Positions 21,746 to 32,840 of a DNA stretch of 64,000 nucleotides are shown one piece after another. Every line of letters starts with the position of its first letter. Within the stretch, counting starts at the first letter, position 1. Source of the stretch: Pyrus communis. Its lineage: Eukaryota; Streptophyta; Magnoliopsida; Rosales; Rosaceae. The notes below the pieces were generated by a model. That model had not been told where the DNA came from. It made no database searches and saw only the letters and a list, made by a program, of their open reading frames with translations. Where the stretch lies: positions 22,079,344-22,143,343 of the forward strand of contig NC_084816.1 in assembly GCF_963583255.1 (NCBI RefSeq), read 5' to 3'. The position numbers and the translations under genes were made by a program.

Positions 21746-22754
21746 CAACGTTCATGAACAAACACAACTGAAGAAGAAATCGGCATCAACGGTGACTATG
21801 AAGACAAAAAGGCAAGTGTTTCGTGTGTTTTTACAAATTTTGACTTGATTCGTCAATTAACACACTACTTTACCCAAACTTCATAAAATTTGATCACAAA
21901 TTCAATGAGGATGTCGACTTGACAACATAACTTCTAAAGCAACTTGCGAGTGCATCTATTTTATTGCAACCTTGGACCCAAGTTTGCCAGGCGTTAGAAA
22001 AGTTAAAAATTCACTACCAAAAGAAGGCCGTGCCTATTTATTATTGGATTCCAACCATCCATAGGAAATAAGTATTTATACTTTATACATACATCTTTTC
22101 ATTCTTCAGAGCCCACTCTTGTTGGAGTTGTGGCTGGGTCAGATTCCATGACCTCTGCTAATCTCCGAAAGTAAAAGGGTAAAGAAAAAGTTGGAAATGT
22201 GCGTAATTGTTTGAGTAAAAAGTGAAAGCAAATCAGATTATCAGATGCAATATGTTTTATGATCCTCTAGATAATAGGTTGTACAGAAACACAATTTGAT
22301 TAAGTAAAAGGATAATTTTGGAAAATTAGAAGTTGTTTTGGGTGTCCAAAGAAAAGCGAAAAAAAAAGTTGGGCATGTGAAAAAATGTGTGTCACGAGAC
22401 AAAATTTGGTGTAAACAGAATTTTTTCCAAGGTTTTTTCTTTCACAGATTTACATTTTCAAACCCTTCACCATAGCACGTATTGCTGTTGGGTTTTAATT
22501 GTGGGCCACCCGTTTTATTACCTTAAAGGAAGTTATAATTCCACTATAATATCAATTCCCAATAGGAAGAGTATCCTAACTTCTTAGGATATGGATTATG
22601 GAATGTGAAATGTTAATTTGATAGCTTTGTCGTCAGATTTTCTCTTCCTCCAGTCAATCTAATTTTTCATAATAATATTTGTGGGATCCATTTTTTGTAA
22701 AAAAAAAAAAAATTAATTAAAATAATAATTTATAATTTATAATTAGTGCATTAA
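21081..22754. other. Intergenic, no gene seen
   Basis: AT-rich sequence with a short direct repeat ('tgataatctaccagcaaatg' at 21,381 and 21,422) and the CT microsatellite listed separately. I see no credible exon. Confidence 0.5.
21686..21743 (+). repeat. CT microsatellite
   Basis: A C run is followed by about 29 CT units. Open frames through it are artefacts. Confidence 0.9.
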
Positions 22755-23084
22755 AGGATCCACACATGACACAACACAAAAATTACAAAAAAAATAATTG
22801 ATAACACTTTTTCTCATATCAGTTGAAGTTTCTTCCTACCTTCAAATTTGAATGTGTGACATTTCATTTAAGAAATGACATCTCTTTTGAAAATGCTCTT
22901 ATAAGTCTTTGTAAAGTTTTCCTTTTTACCGATGTGAAAATCTCACCTTCATATTCTTAAAAAAAAAAAATGAAAAGGGTTTCAAAACTATACATTTTAA
23001 CCAAAAATCATCTAATAACTTTATTTAATGATAAAGACAAAAGGAAAAAAAAACATAAAATATAACACATGTGTGCCCAACGCG

Positions 23085-23235
23085 CGTTAAGTTTCATAAA
23101 CTGTTAAGTTTCATAACAATGTAGTACCGTTAAATTTCATAAACAGTGTAGTACCATTAAGTTTCATAAACAATTTAGTACCGTTAAGTTTCATAAACAG
23201 TGTAGTATCGTTAAGTTTCATAAACAATATATGTG
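23085..23235. repeat. Tandem repeat of a 30-bp motif, copy 1
   Basis: The motif 'gttaagtttcataaac' alternates with 'agtgtagtacc' about five times. Similar 'cattaaaatttaagtctttt' repeats follow to about 23,400. The rest of 22,755-25,198 is AT-rich flank of the TBL gene and holds one SINE. Confidence 0.8.
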
Positions 23236-23770
23236 AGGACGAGTGGATCTTGCTCGTCAGTTTTTTTTTTTTTTGTTTTTTTTTAATATTAAAATTATGT
23301 CTTTTTCATTAAAACTTAAGTTCTTTTGTCCTTTTTATTAAAGTTTAAAGGTTTTTCATTAAAATTTAAGTCTTTTTCATTAAATAAAGTTATAGCATGA
23401 TTTTTTATTAAAATAAATTTAATTCAAATTATTTTCACTAAAGTTCCAAAAAAAAAAAAAAAAAACAAAAAAAAAGAGTAAGACGGTTTGGTGAGCCGTC
23501 CGGTTGCGTGAGGTTTTCAATTTTTATTGATGTTGATATACTGGACCCTTTGAGATAGCAATTAATGGAACATTCAAGAAAAAAGACCCCAAAGTCTTTT
23601 CTAAACTCTATCGTGATAGATCATACAAGTATACAAGGTATATAGATTAGCCAATTGCTCATCAGAAACAACTATGACAGAAGCAAGAAAAGCAATAAAG
23701 AAACAATAATAATACTAAAGTCACCGACTCCTTAGTTCAATGTTTAGTTATCAACTAATATAGAGAAATG

Positions 23771-23932
23771 GTCACATAATACCATGATTTAGTGGTATTT
23801 CTCTTTATTTGTAAGTAAGAGGTTTTAGATTCAACTTTAGTTAAAGGCGAATTTGAACCACATTATTCCTAATCCATTGTAAGGATTAGTCCAATCTCTC
23901 ACCCCTTTAGTGTAGATAATATCGCTTGTTTT
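23771..23932 (+). repeat. SINE, unit 1
   Basis: 'taccatgatttagtggtatt', then 'tgtaagtaagaggttttaga' and 'ttcaact' (B-box-like), 'gaatttgaaccacattattc' and 'gtgtagataatatcg'. This is a tRNA-derived SINE family present several times in the window. The orthologous copy in unit 2 is at 45,694, so insertion predates the duplication. Confidence 0.65.
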
Positions 23933-25198
23933 AAAAAAACTAATATAGAGAAATGATAAGGAGATCCTCTCAAAAGTAAAACTCTCTACCATCTCATATT
24001 TTTGCACAATGTTTTATAATGTTAGTACTTTAAGCTAAGATTTCAATTCTTCCATGTTTCAGTAGTAGTTAGTATATTGTTCCATGGAGCTAAGGTCCAA
24101 AATAAGGAAGAAACAGGTGTTTCCACGACTTTATCGCCTAGTCAATTATGTTTCACTTAATCCATGTTTCATGGCCACATATCTTTCCAGGGATATTGAC
24201 GTTAAACTGTAAGATGACAGAGAATTCATGAAGAGTCCTACTTTTAGAGAGTTCTCTTAACATTTCTCATATGAAACATGATGTGCTAATTTCTGTGAAT
24301 AAATTACTTAATACAATTACAATGGCAAATTCTTATAACGAACATTAATCCGTAACTAATGCTCATGTATATGTGAATTTAGGGAAAGGGAAAAAAAATG
24401 AAGAAACATGAAAGTTCGCATTGCTATTCAAAATGATCATGAAATTACAAATCCGAAACTCCTAACTTAGGGTTTTAATTAGTATTTATTATTTGGTTGA
24501 GAGTTAGGAACTTAAATCGGGTATAATCTTATTACGGACGATTTTTCTACATAAAATAATTGTTAATTATAAGGTAATGCAAATTTTTTCTTGATAAAAT
24601 AGGGAACACTTCTACTGTGCCACTGATAATTTTCCTATTGGTGAATTGATAAGCTTGTCATGGGATGTCACTGCGTAACTAGGAATGTAATATTTGGTAT
24701 ATTTATTGCGAGATAAATTTTGTGATTGATGAGTTGGCCAACCTAAGCCTCCCTCATCCTTTGGGTCCAATCTACTTCTTTTTCTTGCAGCAGTTATTAT
24801 TGTCTATATTTCTAAAGTCTCTCAATCTCACAACATAATTTTGTAATTTCTCATTTGTCGGGCTATTAGCCCCTTTGTTTAACCCAAAAAATAAAATAAA
24901 TGATTATATTTTCTACGTATCTTTTTCTTTTTTAAAATTTTTATTTAAAGCTGTCATTTAATTCCTTTTTTATTTATTCGACCCAAAAGAGATCTGCGTG
25001 AAGAGAAAAGGGCAACGTAAACCATTACCTCAAAGATACACAAATTGCCAACTTTCCATCCTCTCTCTCTCACGTATATACAGACAAGACTTGTAAATAT
25101 AGGAGCTATAAGAGAAATAGAAAATAGAGATAACAGTTTGCAGTCCCATTACCGTTTCTTTTAAACACCGATCTCTCTCTCTCTCTAGAAAATTGCTC

Positions 25199-28100
25199 AT
25201 GGATGTCTGGGTTAATAGTAGTTTTTGTATGAGTAGTATAGCTGTTTTCTTCCTTCTTCTTCTTGTTTCTGATTACCAAGTAGTAGTATTAGTCAATGGT
25301 GAAAGAATTGGTGTGCCATCGTCATCGTCGTCATTGTCATGTGATTTCTTCAAAGGGAGATGGATTTTGGACCAATCCTACCCGCTCTACAATCCTTCCT
25401 CATGCCCCTTCATTGAGCATGAGTTTACCTGCCAAAAGAATGGCCGTCCCGATCAGATTTACACCAAATACAGATGGCAACCACATGACTGTGATTTAGC
25501 AAGGTGCACACCAAGCGCTCTCTCTCTCTCTCTAGCTCTCTCTCTCTCTGGCTTCTCTTCTTCTACTTATTATTATTTATGCCTTTCTTTTGTTGCGATT
25601 ATTAGCGCAAATATTATTGCTTATTATTTTCCTAGTTGTTGGCTTGGCTCATCCTATATATCTCCTGCCTAAGTGCAGTCATGAGATCGGGACCAGTAGT
25701 TGTACTCTTTGCCGCTGTAGCTATAGTTTCTGGTGGACCAAAAACTGGGGGTAAATTTTTCATTAATTAGTATATGATGCCATATATACGATGACACTTA
25801 CATGCATCGTTGGATAGGCCATGTTACATGCATAAGGAAGTTAGATGGGCCATGCTTTAATTTAGTATAGAAAAAGAAGCTTAGGTTCTTAGATTTCATA
25901 CGTTTCATGTATTTGAAGTTGTAAGGGTTATGTTTTAATGTTGTTAGTAAGTGAGTGCTGTTGAGTTCTTGTAACAGTTGCTCCTAGTGTCTTTAAATAG
26001 TTGTATCATTGAGTGGAAGGTAGTTTTTTTTTTTCATCAATCAAAAAATTGAAAAAGAAAAAAAAAACAAAGAGTTCTCTCGACATTGTTAGAATTTAAT
26101 AGATGTTTTAGTGTTTTATTTGCCTAGTTCTGAGGTTTCTTAGACTAAATAGGGTTTAGTAGTTTTTAGTTCTTAGTAGTCTCAATCTTCTTTCCTCGTG
26201 TTTCCGATGCATCAGTATAAAGATTTTGGATTTTATAGGACAAAAATTAAAAACTATTTGAACATTATTGTAAATAATGCGGGTTACACAAGTTTAGACT
26301 AATTTGTTTTTATGGATTTATATAACTATATGAATTTATAAAGATTAACTAATTTGTCATTCTTCTGTTTATTTTGGAGACATGAATTACACTGTTTACA
26401 TTTGAAATTCCACATTCCAAATCAATTCTAAGAAAATGACTTGTTTTGATAATATTTTTCGAAATATAAAAAGTAAATTTAGATCGTGACTGTGATCCTT
26501 TTTACATCTCAAACACATGAACAAATTTTATATAATTCGTGGGGGAGACATCCTGTGAACTGAGTAGAACAATGTTATGTTTAAAAACACAAAAATTCTT
26601 GCAGAGGGGCCCCTCTGAATATATAAAGCAACCTCTCCCAATGATTTTCGTAAGAAATATGATGTTTGGCCGCATGGAAAATGTCGGTGATGGCAGCCTT
26701 TCATAGGTGACAATTGCATCCTCGCAGGTTTGTGTGAACTGCGATCGTCTTGATAATACGACGGCACAGTGGCGACGGAATTGGATTCTTTCTAGTCCCA
26801 CACTCATGTGATATGGCCTCTACTCATGTGACAATTATTAATGAAATTCATCAAACTATTTTTTAAAGTCGTGTAATATAGCTCACGGGCTTCGGTGGTG
26901 CCATATTTGTCATGTGAGTTCTTCGTGTTTGACATAAAAGAAAATTATCATATGATTAGGTTCAGAAAAAACTTAGGAAAAGGTATTCGAAATTATTACA
27001 ATAATTTAAGAGAGGAGGAATCGAGTTTCGAACCCAGAACGTATAGGTGGAACTCAACACGCTATTCATTAAGATATTAGACCACATACTCGGAAAAACC
27101 TAGCCTGATTTTACCAAAGCTTATATTTTTTGCAATAACAATAATATATTATACAAATTAGCGGGGATTTGGTTGAGTCATAGTAAAAAGAAATCCAGAT
27201 TTGGTTGAGTCATAGTAAATAGAAATCCAAACTCTTAATGTTTTTTCTAAATTTGGAAAGGATTAACATGCTTATTATATGGATTATGAATACTGATTAT
27301 CGTTTAACTTTCTCTCAAGTACACATATACAAGTGGAATCGTGGATTGTCCACCATTGATGAATCCGGATGTAAATTTTCTTGCCATGTATAAGGAGATT
27401 GTGTACCTAAATTGTTAACCAAAGCCAGACATAAGTTCTAACTAATCGTTTTAATCTTATAGTTTAGCAATATAACATGGTAAATTGTCTGATAAGAAAA
27501 CACTAAAATATTGATAACTTTTATTTTGTAGATTTAACGGGCTTGACTTCTTCAAAAGATTTAGAGGGAAAAGCATCATGTTCGTTGGAGATTCATTAAG
27601 CCGAAATCAATGGCAGTCCCTAACATGCATGCTTCACTCAGCTGTGCCAACTGCTAAGTATAATGTGACAAGAGTAGACGATGTATCTATCTTCGAATTT
27701 ACGGTATGTTAAACTTGCACTTTGTTTTTGTTATTATTTCATCTTTGCTAGGTGAATAAATATGTTGCCAAATGGTATACGTATTTTGTTGGAAGACATT
27801 GAATCCAAACCATTAATTAGTAAGTTGTTCAAAAGTGTAGTCGAAAGTGACGATTTGGCAATATAACATAAGAAGATCAATGATAGAAAAATGTGTATGA
27901 GTAATGTTATTTGAGTTCCACTATAATTGGCATGTTCCAACTCTATTTAAAGAGTTCGGCAACAATGTAGTTTTGTATCTAAATAGAACAATGAAAATTG
28001 TATTAGCACTTTATATCTAATTACCAACTTAATTTGCATGTGGTTCAATATCTTAGGGTGTTGAGTTTTCATACATGCGTCTCGGATTCAAAACTCCCTC

Positions 28101-30240
28101 CCTCCCCCACCCCTCCCCTCCCCAATCTTAAATTATTGTAGTAGTTTCGAATCCTCCCACTCCTTTTAATAATAATGAACTTTTCAAAAAATTACCAACT
28201 TGATTCATCAAATGAAGTCACATCAATTTGGTATAGGTGAATGCAATGCATCCATCATATACAATAGTTTAGACTTGGTTGAGGTCCATCCCTATTGATC
28301 GATTTTCTTTTTCGAACTATTGGTCCATGACAAATTTCACCTTTCAATTCCCTGCTTGGACAATATTTGACATAAACCTTTGTCCCGGCTCTACGAAACA
28401 AGAAGCTTGTGGTCCTCTCTCTGATTTTTATTTTTCTTGCGGTAAATGGCATGGTGAAAAATACAATCAAATTACTGCAGGACTATGAAGTTAGAGTGAT
28501 GCTAGACCGCAATGTGTATCTAGTAGATACTGTAAAAGAAAAGATTGGGAGGGTCTTGAAGCTTGATTCAATAGTGGGAGGCAAGTTATGGAAGGATATT
28601 GACATGCTCATCTTCAACACTTGGCATTGGTGGAATCGGAGAGGACCCTCTCAACCGTAAATCCTACAACTATATTTACTATAATATTTAATTTTCTTTT
28701 GATTTATTTATTTAGCAATCGATACTAAAGGAAAGATGGTGAGCTTAACTTCATAATGTGCTAGCAATAATATGGTTCAAATTCATCTTTAATTTGGCGA
28801 GAATTTAACTTAAGATCTCTCACTTACAAATAAAGAATAATACTACTAGACCGTAGTACTAAGTGGCTTTTTTGATTTAATTTTAACTGTGGTTAAAAGG
28901 CAAAAACCAAATTAATTAGTTATTAATTTTGCAGATGGGATTATGTTGAAGTAGGAGGCCAGATCAGCAAAGATATTGACCGCATGCTTGCTTTTGAGAA
29001 GGCACTTATGACTTGGGCTGGATGGGTTGATTCAAACATTGATCCTGCAAAGTCTAGGGTTTTCTTCCAAGGAATATCTCCTTCTCATTACAAGTACGTT
29101 CCTTATCTAATATAACTAAAGGGCGGATTTGTGATACTATTTTTTGTACATAATTTTTCGCACATGTTTTTGTGGGGCCATTTCGTAATATATTTTAACG
29201 ATCCGAACCATTAATCTTTTAGAATATTATTCATAGATCATCTTCCAAAAAATTAGACAAATCCAAAATCATTAAGATATTCATTTGTAGTAAGAAAATG
29301 GACGAATACGGTTCTACAAAGAAATCCTAGATCCAATGGTCATATGATTTCACATTCGGGTGATTTTTGGTAGACATGATCTATGAGGGAAGATCTAAAA
29401 TACAGACAGTTGGAATCGTTAAAACACATTAGAAAGTGGGCCCCACTAAGACGTGCTTCAAAAGTTGTATAAAAAAAATAGTGTCACAAATCCATCCCCT
29501 ATAACTAATCTAAGATAATAATCGTTAAATTTTAAATTAAAACGAAATTATTATTAGCACTCTAAGAAATCTATCTTATACTCACAATGCCCTTCATAGT
29601 GCAATTTCTCCATTATATTTTCATTAAAGAAGAGTGTACGTAGAAGTTAGAAAGACTTATTGAAGTGTAATTAAAAGTTTAGTGAATTAAAATTCAACGT
29701 TTTGGTGACACACATTAGCTTTAATTTTTTTTATTACATGTCTTCGTGAGTGGATGTCAATCAAGAATATATACAAAAGTAAAATTTAATACATGGTATA
29801 TCAACGACTAATAATCGTCCAAATATACGTGAAAACAATTGTCATTATAATTTTTCATTAAGTTGTTGTGGAGAACTGTTTATGAATTTGTTCCAGTGAC
29901 ATCAATCATAAGTCTGTAACTTTCTTTTCTTAATTTTGATTTTAGTGGCAGTGAATGGCAAGAACCAAGGGCAAGAAGTTGTGTAGGGCAAAAGGAGCCT
30001 TTGCTTGGGTCGACCTATCCAGGAGGTTTGCCACCAGCCTTGAGTGTGCTGAAGAATGTGTTGAGCACAATCAAAAAGCCAGTGACATTGCTAGATATAA
30101 CAAATCTCTCACTCCTGCGTAAAGATGGACATCCTTCAATTTATGGGTTGGGAGGCCGCACCGGAATGGACTGTAGTCATTGGTGTCTTTGTGGAGTCCC
30201 AGATACTTGGAATGAGATTCTCTACAATTTAATTCTTTGA
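25199..30240 (+). CDS. TBL: TBL / PC-esterase family protein, intact copy A
   Basis: Five exons (25199-25503, 27532-27703, 28481-28656, 28935-29093, 29946-30240) with GT-AG introns join to a 368-residue protein. It has a hydrophobic N-terminal signal or anchor ('[16 protein letters not shown]'), a TBL domain ('[20 protein letters not shown]', '[16 protein letters not shown]') and a PC-esterase domain. The latter has GDS at 121-123 ('[18 protein letters not shown]') and the Asp-Cys-Ser-His motif at 346-349 ('[15 protein letters not shown]'). TBL proteins are Golgi O-acetyltransferases that acetylate wall polysaccharides such as xylan or mannan, using a Ser-His-Asp triad. Length and sequence best fit the TBL37-43 clade. 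The usual 'CLPGVPD' is 'CLCGVPD' here. ATG 25199 is chosen because it starts the signal segment. No lesion was found. Confidence 0.9.
25504..27531 (+). other. Intron 1 of TBL copy A
   Basis: The 2-kb intron starts with CT-rich simple sequence (25,515-25,555) and contains a minus-oriented tRNA-like repeat near 26,950-27,070 with 'gtttcgaaccc'. The tandem duplication that produced copy B begins inside it, at about 26,158. Minus-strand open frames near 26,500-26,800 recur in all three TBL copies but show frame-changing differences, so I do not call a gene. Confidence 0.6.
28731..28865 (-). repeat. SINE remnant in TBL-A intron 3
   Basis: Reverse orientation of the SINE family: 'gatctctcacttacaaataa' with 'actactagaccgtagtacta'. 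Orthologous copies lie at 33,972-34,099 (TBL-B) and 50,580-50,709 (TBL-C), so it predates the duplications. Confidence 0.55.
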
Positions 30241-31494
30241 AACATTCATGATTGAAACTATCAAAACAATGGCGTCTTGTGCCACTGAAATAAGGACATG
30301 TAGATGAAATTTTACATATTCTTATCTTTTTAGCATGAAACGAATTCACGTAACAATGTACCTGTTCCTTGTCTCGATATAAAAAAAAAACGACAATAGT
30401 TGACATTGAAGTATGAACTGCTGAACAAGAAAGCATCAGAGGCTGCTACACTCATTAATTTGGAATTTGGTGATATATAGACCCCCGTGGGCGGAGGGCC
30501 ACTTTATTTGAATCCTCCATAGGGTTTCTTGTTCAAGTATCTGGCCGTTAGTTTAGCAAGAAAAATTTGTTATAACAATCATATGGTTCTATGTCCAAAA
30601 AAAAAAAAAAAAAACAATCATATGGTTCGAACCAAAATAATTGCAATTACCATGGAACCGGAACTGAGAGCTTTGCTTGATCGGATGTGGATGTTGGAAC
30701 CTGTTTTACTTCCTTTTATGTTTACCGCTTGGAATGAGGATCCTCTTTGCGAGGATCATGGGGATCCTCTAATCACGTATTTTCATCGTACATCGTACGG
30801 TCAATTTTGGTCAGGTATTGTTTATACTCAATTTCAAATAAAAAAATTTACAATGATTTCTGACTACACAATATACGATGAAAGGATGTGATTGGAGGAT
30901 CACCGGGATCCTCACAAAGAGGATCCGGAGAGGATCCTCATTCTACTTCTTGGCCCATTGTATCCTATTAGGACAATACTTTCTCTCATTTTCGCGGTGG
31001 AGGAAAGTTTTTATTTTCTATTAATGTGATATCATTTCACTGTATAATACGATATGAGAATCATTGACTCTCTTTATCATCATTTAAATATCATCTCTAG
31101 AAAAAATTGTTGAATTTGGGGGCTGCTTATTAATCCATATTGTGTCTTAACAAATCAATTATTACAGTAACAAGTAACATCATTATGATGAATCGTCAAT
31201 TCCTTTGATTCATACGAATAATTAAACGGTCAAATTTTGATCTTAACATTTATACAGTGAAATGATGTTAGCTTCTTATCGTGAATTTTTGTCGCTCATC
31301 CCAATTCCAAATAATAGAAAATTTAAAAACAAAATTACTCTGCAAAAAATTTGTAATTTATGTGGTTCAGACATTTACTTTCACACTCAAGATTCTAAAT
31401 TCGAATCCCCCTCTATCAATATTGATTGTATTGAAAATAAAAAATAAAAGCTCTAATTAGCCAAGAGTCTAATTCCCGATTAATGTAACTAAAG
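30241..31494. other. 3' flank of TBL-A and duplication junction
   Basis: It contains the 3' UTR, a foldback MITE (30,731-30,943), a tRNA-like piece 'aaattcgaatccccctctat' near 31,398 and, at about 31,480-31,494, the junction where flank sequence ('aattcccgat') meets intron-1 sequence ('agtagtttttag') through about 14 bp of filler. No gene is seen. Confidence 0.7.
30731..30943. mobile_element. Foldback MITE with BamHI-like GGATCC repeats
   Basis: Left arm 'ggaatgaggatcctctttgc' is mirrored by the right arm ending 'gaggatcctcattc', with inverted similarity over about 45 bp and several ggatcctc units. A direct repeat acttctt flanks it (clear at the TBL-B copy: 'tttacttctt' on the left, 'tacttctt' on the right). 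Orthologues are at 52,551-52,752 and, split by a CACTA element, at 35,972-39,328. The 7-9 bp duplication fits a hAT or Mutator-type MITE. Confidence 0.65.
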
Positions 31495-32840
31495 AGTAGT
31501 TTTTAGTTATTAGTAGTCTCAATCTTCTTTCCTCGTGTTTCCGATGCATCAGTATAAGGACTTCGGATTTTATAGGACTAAAACTAAAAACTATTTGAAC
31601 ATTATTGTAAATAATGCGGGTTACACAAGTTTAGACTAATTTGTTTTTATGGATTTATATAACTATATGAATTTATAAAGATTAACTAATTTGTCATTCT
31701 TCTTTTTATTTTGGAGACATGAATTACACTGTTTACATTTGAAATTCCACATTCCAAATCAATTCTAAGAAAATGACTTGTTTTGATAATATTTTTCGAA
31801 ATATAAAAAGTAAATTTAGATCTTGACTGTGGTCCTTTTTACATCTCAAACACATGAACAAATTTTATATAATTAGTGGGGGAGACATCCTGTGAACTGT
31901 GTAGATCAATGTTATGTTTGAAAACACAAAAATTCTTGCAGAGGGGCCCCTCTGAATATATAAAGCGACACTCTTCCAATGATTTTCGTAAGAAATATAA
32001 TGTTTGGTCGCATGGAAAATGTCGGTGATGGCAGCCTTTCATAGGTGAAAATTGCATCCTTGGTTTGTGTGAACTGTGATCGCCTTGACAATGCGATGGC
32101 ACAGTGGTGACGGAATTGGATTCTTTCTAGTCCCACACTCATGTGATATGGCCTCTACTCATGTGACAATTATTAATGAAATTCATCAAATTATTTTTTA
32201 AAGTCGTGTAATATAGCTCACGGGCTTCGGTGGTGCCATATTTGTCATGTGAATTCTTCGTGTTTGACATAAAAGAAAATTATCATATGATTAGGTTCAG
32301 AAAAAGCTTAGGAAAAGGTATTCAAAACGATTACAATAATTTAAGAAATGTGGAATTGCGTTTCGAACTCAGAACGCATGGGTAGAACTCAACATGCTAT
32401 TCATTAAGATATTAGACCACATACTCGGAAAAACCTAGCCTGATTTTACCAAAGCTTATATTTTTTGCAATAACAATAATATATTATACAAATTAGCGGG
32501 GATTTGTGTTGAGTCATAGTAAATAGAAATCCAAACTCTTAATGTTTTTTTCTAAAATTTGGAAAGGATTAACATGCTTATTATATGAATTATGAATAAT
32601 GATTATCGTTTAACTTTCTCTCAAGTACACATATACAAGTGGAATCGTGGATTGTCTACCATCGATGAATCCATATGTAAATTTTCTTGCCATGTATAAG
32701 GAGATTGTGTACCTAAATTGTTAACCAAAGCCAGACATAAGTTCTAACTAATCGTTTTACTCTTATAGTTTAGCAATATAATAACATGGTAAATTGTCTG
32801 ATAAGAAAACACTAAAATATTGATAACTTTTATTTTGTAG

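Noticed and set aside
21594..21848. 84-codon frame through the CT microsatellite
   Set aside because: The Ser-Leu run is a direct reading of CT repeats.
26502..26807. Minus-strand open frames of 75-100 codons in TBL intron 1 (also near 31,839-32,142 and 48,529-48,753)
   Set aside because: They recur only because the intron is duplicated; small insertions shift the frame between copies, so protein coding is not maintained.
30529..30891. 120-codon plus-strand open frame downstream of TBL-A (and its counterpart at 52,358)
   Set aside because: It runs through an A run and a foldback MITE and differs in length and frame between copies.
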